From: Rostratula benghalensis
Lineage: Eukaryota > Chordata > Aves > Charadriiformes > Rostratulidae
Assembly: GCA_013399305.1 (NCBI GenBank)
Contig: VXAI01000021.1
Coordinates: forward strand, 3,514,881 to 3,578,880
DNA: 64,000 nucleotides
Direction of reading: 5' to 3'
Notes under the pieces: generated by a model
The model's input: the letters and a program-made list of their open reading frames with translations, nothing else
The model's database searches: none
What the model was told of the DNA's origin: nothing
Program-made: the position numbers and the translations under genes
Part shown: positions 61,966 to 64,000 of the stretch, piece by piece
How the letters are laid out: each line of letters begins with the position of its first letter
How positions within the stretch are numbered: position 1 is the first letter of the stretch

Positions 61966-62469
61966 TTGGGTCAGAAGGCAGGCTACGGTGTTACGGATTA
62001 TAGAAATAATTTAAGTAAAGTAAGGGTGATTGGACAGCCTTATTTTCCAGGAGTCTGCTTGCTTATTGACTTCTAGTGCCATTACAATATGTGTGTTAAA
62101 ACATGAGTGTGACTGTTTGGATTTTATTTATAAACTTGTTTTGAATAGTGGAGTAAGGTAAAAGGAAGTAGAAACGGAATGGACTATTCCTTATAGCATA
62201 GTAGTCATAGTTCAGATTCTATTAAATGCCAGTTTTATGCTTAAGAAGTGGTTTTGTGTGAAGAAGCTGGCCTGAATTTTTTAGCTAGGAATTGACTTGA
62301 TCATGCAAGCTATAAAGCATTTGAAGTCTATCATCAACTCTAAACAAAATGTAGACTACAAAATGGATCAACACTATCTTAAAAACACTTTGGTGCTGAA
62401 TTAGAGAATGGATAGAGTGATTTTGAAGTTTATCATAACATTGTATTAGAGTATTCCTTCTGTTTATAG

Positions 62470-62571
62470 GAAATGGAAAATGCCTGGAATGAATATCTGA
62501 AATTAGAAAAGGATGTGAGCCAGCTGAAAGAAGCCTTACAGGAACAGATGAATAGTTCTTTGGTATCTCAG
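62470..62571 (+). CDS. PLEKHA7: PLEKHA7 exon (window exon 17): coiled coil, last exon in the window
   Basis: The exon is 102 bases, 34 codons, phase 0 at both ends, between tatag and gtgagt. It reads EMENAWNEYLKLEKDVSQLK and EALQEQMNSSLVSQ. The first part matches mammalian PLEKHA7 (EMENAWNEYLKLE.DV.QLK). The end differs from the mammalian form I recall (HRRAFFFQ), a place that may vary between lineages. The next exon, expected to begin EKSQIQKDLW, is not in the window. Confidence 0.95.
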
Positions 62572-64000
62572 GTGAGTCCATTTCCAGACACTCATTTATT
62601 TATGAGGTGGTTTTGTGTGAACTTAAAAGCCGTCATCTCATAAGAGAAATTCTCTGTAATTTTTGCACTGTATTCAGCTGTCAGAGAGCTTAGTTTGCAA
62701 AGTTTAGACATTGTAACAGCATAGCTGTGTAATAAGTACCTATCTTGCAGCATGTCTAATAGTTTCTCATAAGTTGTCTATGCAAATTTGTCATTATTTT
62801 ATTATGGGTTTATTACATGCTGACATCTTGACGTTGATAACGCATTTAATTTATAAGACTATGCAGGACTTGTTAGTCTTCCATTTATTTGATCTGACAT
62901 TGGTGGCTTCTTTATCCATTTTTAAGAACATCAGTCACTAGCTTGTTATTGTCACTACTTGTTCTTTGTCATGTTCTTCTATTTATGGAGGACTTATCTC
63001 TGCAGATTGTTTTGTGAAGTGGAGTAAGTGTTTAACAACCATCGGTAATTGAAAGGCATCTCGATTTTAAATCAATTATTCAGTTTTCAATCTTACAAAG
63101 AAGCTTTGTTTGAAGCTAAGTTATTCTGTTTACTGGAATGGATGTGGCATTCAAGATTATTTCTATATACCTGCTTACAACTGGGGGTTTTTTGCAAGGA
63201 ATACAGTCCAGATTATTTTTCCTGTGTTTAAGCACAGAAGATTTTTATTTAAAAGAAAAAAAAACACCACAAGAAACATAGCTAATGTGTACATTTTACT
63301 CAAACTTTAGCCTACTTTTCCAAACATCCATGACAAGAAGAGCTTGCTTGTTAAATGTTTCAACTTATTTATTTACAACAAATCCCTGATCAGATATGAA
63401 TTGAAGACTATTCCTTTCACTGCTAATGGAGAAGTGTGTTGTATTGAAGTTGTAAAACATTTTTTTAGATGGCATCAGTCTTCAAAGTCTATTTTCATAT
63501 ACTTTTGATTTTGGGGAGTGGGGGAATGATTCAGTTTCTAGAGCCAGAATATCATGTAATTGAGCTCAGCTGCTTAATAGATCCCTCCAAAAAATCCCAG
63601 GGGTATTTTAGAATAAAATCATCCCTGTATGAAGTTACTTTGTTTAACAAAGGGAAATTGCAGATTTAAACAAAATATACTTTGTTAAAGTACTTTTAAC
63701 AAACAATTTCCAGTTGTGCTTTAAGGATGCTTTAAAATGCTGTGGCATGCAATTTGGCAATACATACAGAAGGGAATGCAGTTTGCACAGAAAGAATGTT
63801 AACTTTATTTTATTACCACCTTGTATTACCTACATGCATAATTATAAAAAAAAATACACCTGTACACACAGACAAGCATAGGCATATTATGTGGTCTGTG
63901 TGTGTATGCATACATATGTATGTACATATATGTAGGCATAGATATGTTTGTCTTTGGCTAAGATTTTTTAAAAATTGCTTCTGAATACCTGTTTTGGAGA
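62572..64000 (+). other. Start of the following intron (3' end outside window)
   Basis: It begins gtgagt. No further exon was recognised. A purine/pyrimidine-alternating stretch (tgtgtgtatgcatacatatgtatg and similar) lies at about 63895-63945. Confidence 0.75.
63895..63945. repeat. Degenerate TG/TA dinucleotide tract
   Basis: A run of tgtgtgtatgcatacatatg type, alternating pyrimidine and purine almost throughout. Simple repeat, possibly variable in length. Confidence 0.75.

Larger units (their letters stand above)
58867..62469 (+). other. Intron 16 (3.6 kb)
   Basis: It begins gtacgt and ends tatag. It contains a 24-base T run (59744-59767) and the largest CR1 copy in the window (59983-61965), which occupies over half of it. 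Confidence 0.85.
1..64000 (+). other. PLEKHA7: Internal part of the PLEKHA7 gene (partial at both ends)
   Basis: Seventeen + strand exons between 13702 and 62571 translate in one continuous frame to a PLEKHA7-like protein: end of WW domain 2, linker, PH domain, charged linker, proline-rich region and the first part of the coiled coil. The match to PLEKHA7 rather than PLEKHA5 or PLEKHA6 rests on segments recalled from the mammalian protein, such as QRPSSMVSETSTA, DSSGMRLWKRRWFVLADYC, SIPLPSYVISPV and PVKIAESD. PLEKHA7 is a cytoplasmic scaffold of the zonula adherens that binds p120-catenin and PDZD11 and recruits CAMSAP3 to anchor microtubule minus ends. Start codon, WW domain 1, 3' exons and UTRs are outside the window. 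No other gene was recognised on either strand. Confidence 0.93.

Noticed and set aside
1..64000. tRNA, rRNA, microRNA cluster or CRISPR array
   Set aside because: No cloverleaf with intron-free A and B boxes, no rRNA core words, and no regularly spaced repeats were seen. Short hairpins lack evidence of being microRNAs.
1..64000. Endogenous retrovirus or other LTR element
   Set aside because: No paired long terminal repeats, primer-binding site or gag/pol-like frames were recognised; all RT-like sequence here is CR1.

Overview
The window is vertebrate nuclear DNA, almost certainly avian. The repeat fraction consists of CR1 LINE fragments, most cut off at the 5' side and with the (ATTCTATG)-type 3' end usual in birds. 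Exons are short, introns are long and AT-rich, and splice sites are GT-AG with one GC-AG exception. There is no bacterial-style gene packing, and I saw no tRNA, rRNA or CRISPR structure.

One gene fills the window: an internal part of PLEKHA7 (pleckstrin homology domain-containing family A member 7) on the + strand. I recognised it by comparing translated exons with PLEKHA7 and its paralogue PLEKHA5 from memory. Seventeen exons are placed from 13702 to 62571. Fourteen are expected constitutive exons (2203 bases spliced) and three are candidate cassette exons (288 bases). The start codon, first WW domain and first half of the second WW domain lie upstream; the C-terminal third lies downstream. 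The reading frame stays open across all junctions.

Layout. 1-13701: intron with two CR1 pieces, a 37-base tandem duplication and two perfect hairpins. 13702-21954: end of WW domain 2 and a Ser/Thr-rich linker. 29107-39938: the PH domain in four exons. 41950-42435: a linker with a very charged K/E/R block. 47556-48075: a large exon with the GTVWQLYEWQQRQQF motif and a proline-rich stretch. 49959-62571: nine short exons for the linker and coiled coil, all starting and ending in phase 0.

In mammals the protein sits at the zonula adherens, binds p120-catenin, PDZD11 and paracingulin, and helps tether microtubule minus ends through CAMSAP3. The PH domain is the likely phosphoinositide-binding part and the coiled coil the likely protein-interaction part.

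The main points for follow-up are the GC-AG intron after the PH domain, the run of nine symmetric phase-0 exons with three candidate cassettes, a frame-preserving alternative donor after 21954, and the charged insert in the 41950 exon. I found no novel stand-alone gene system.
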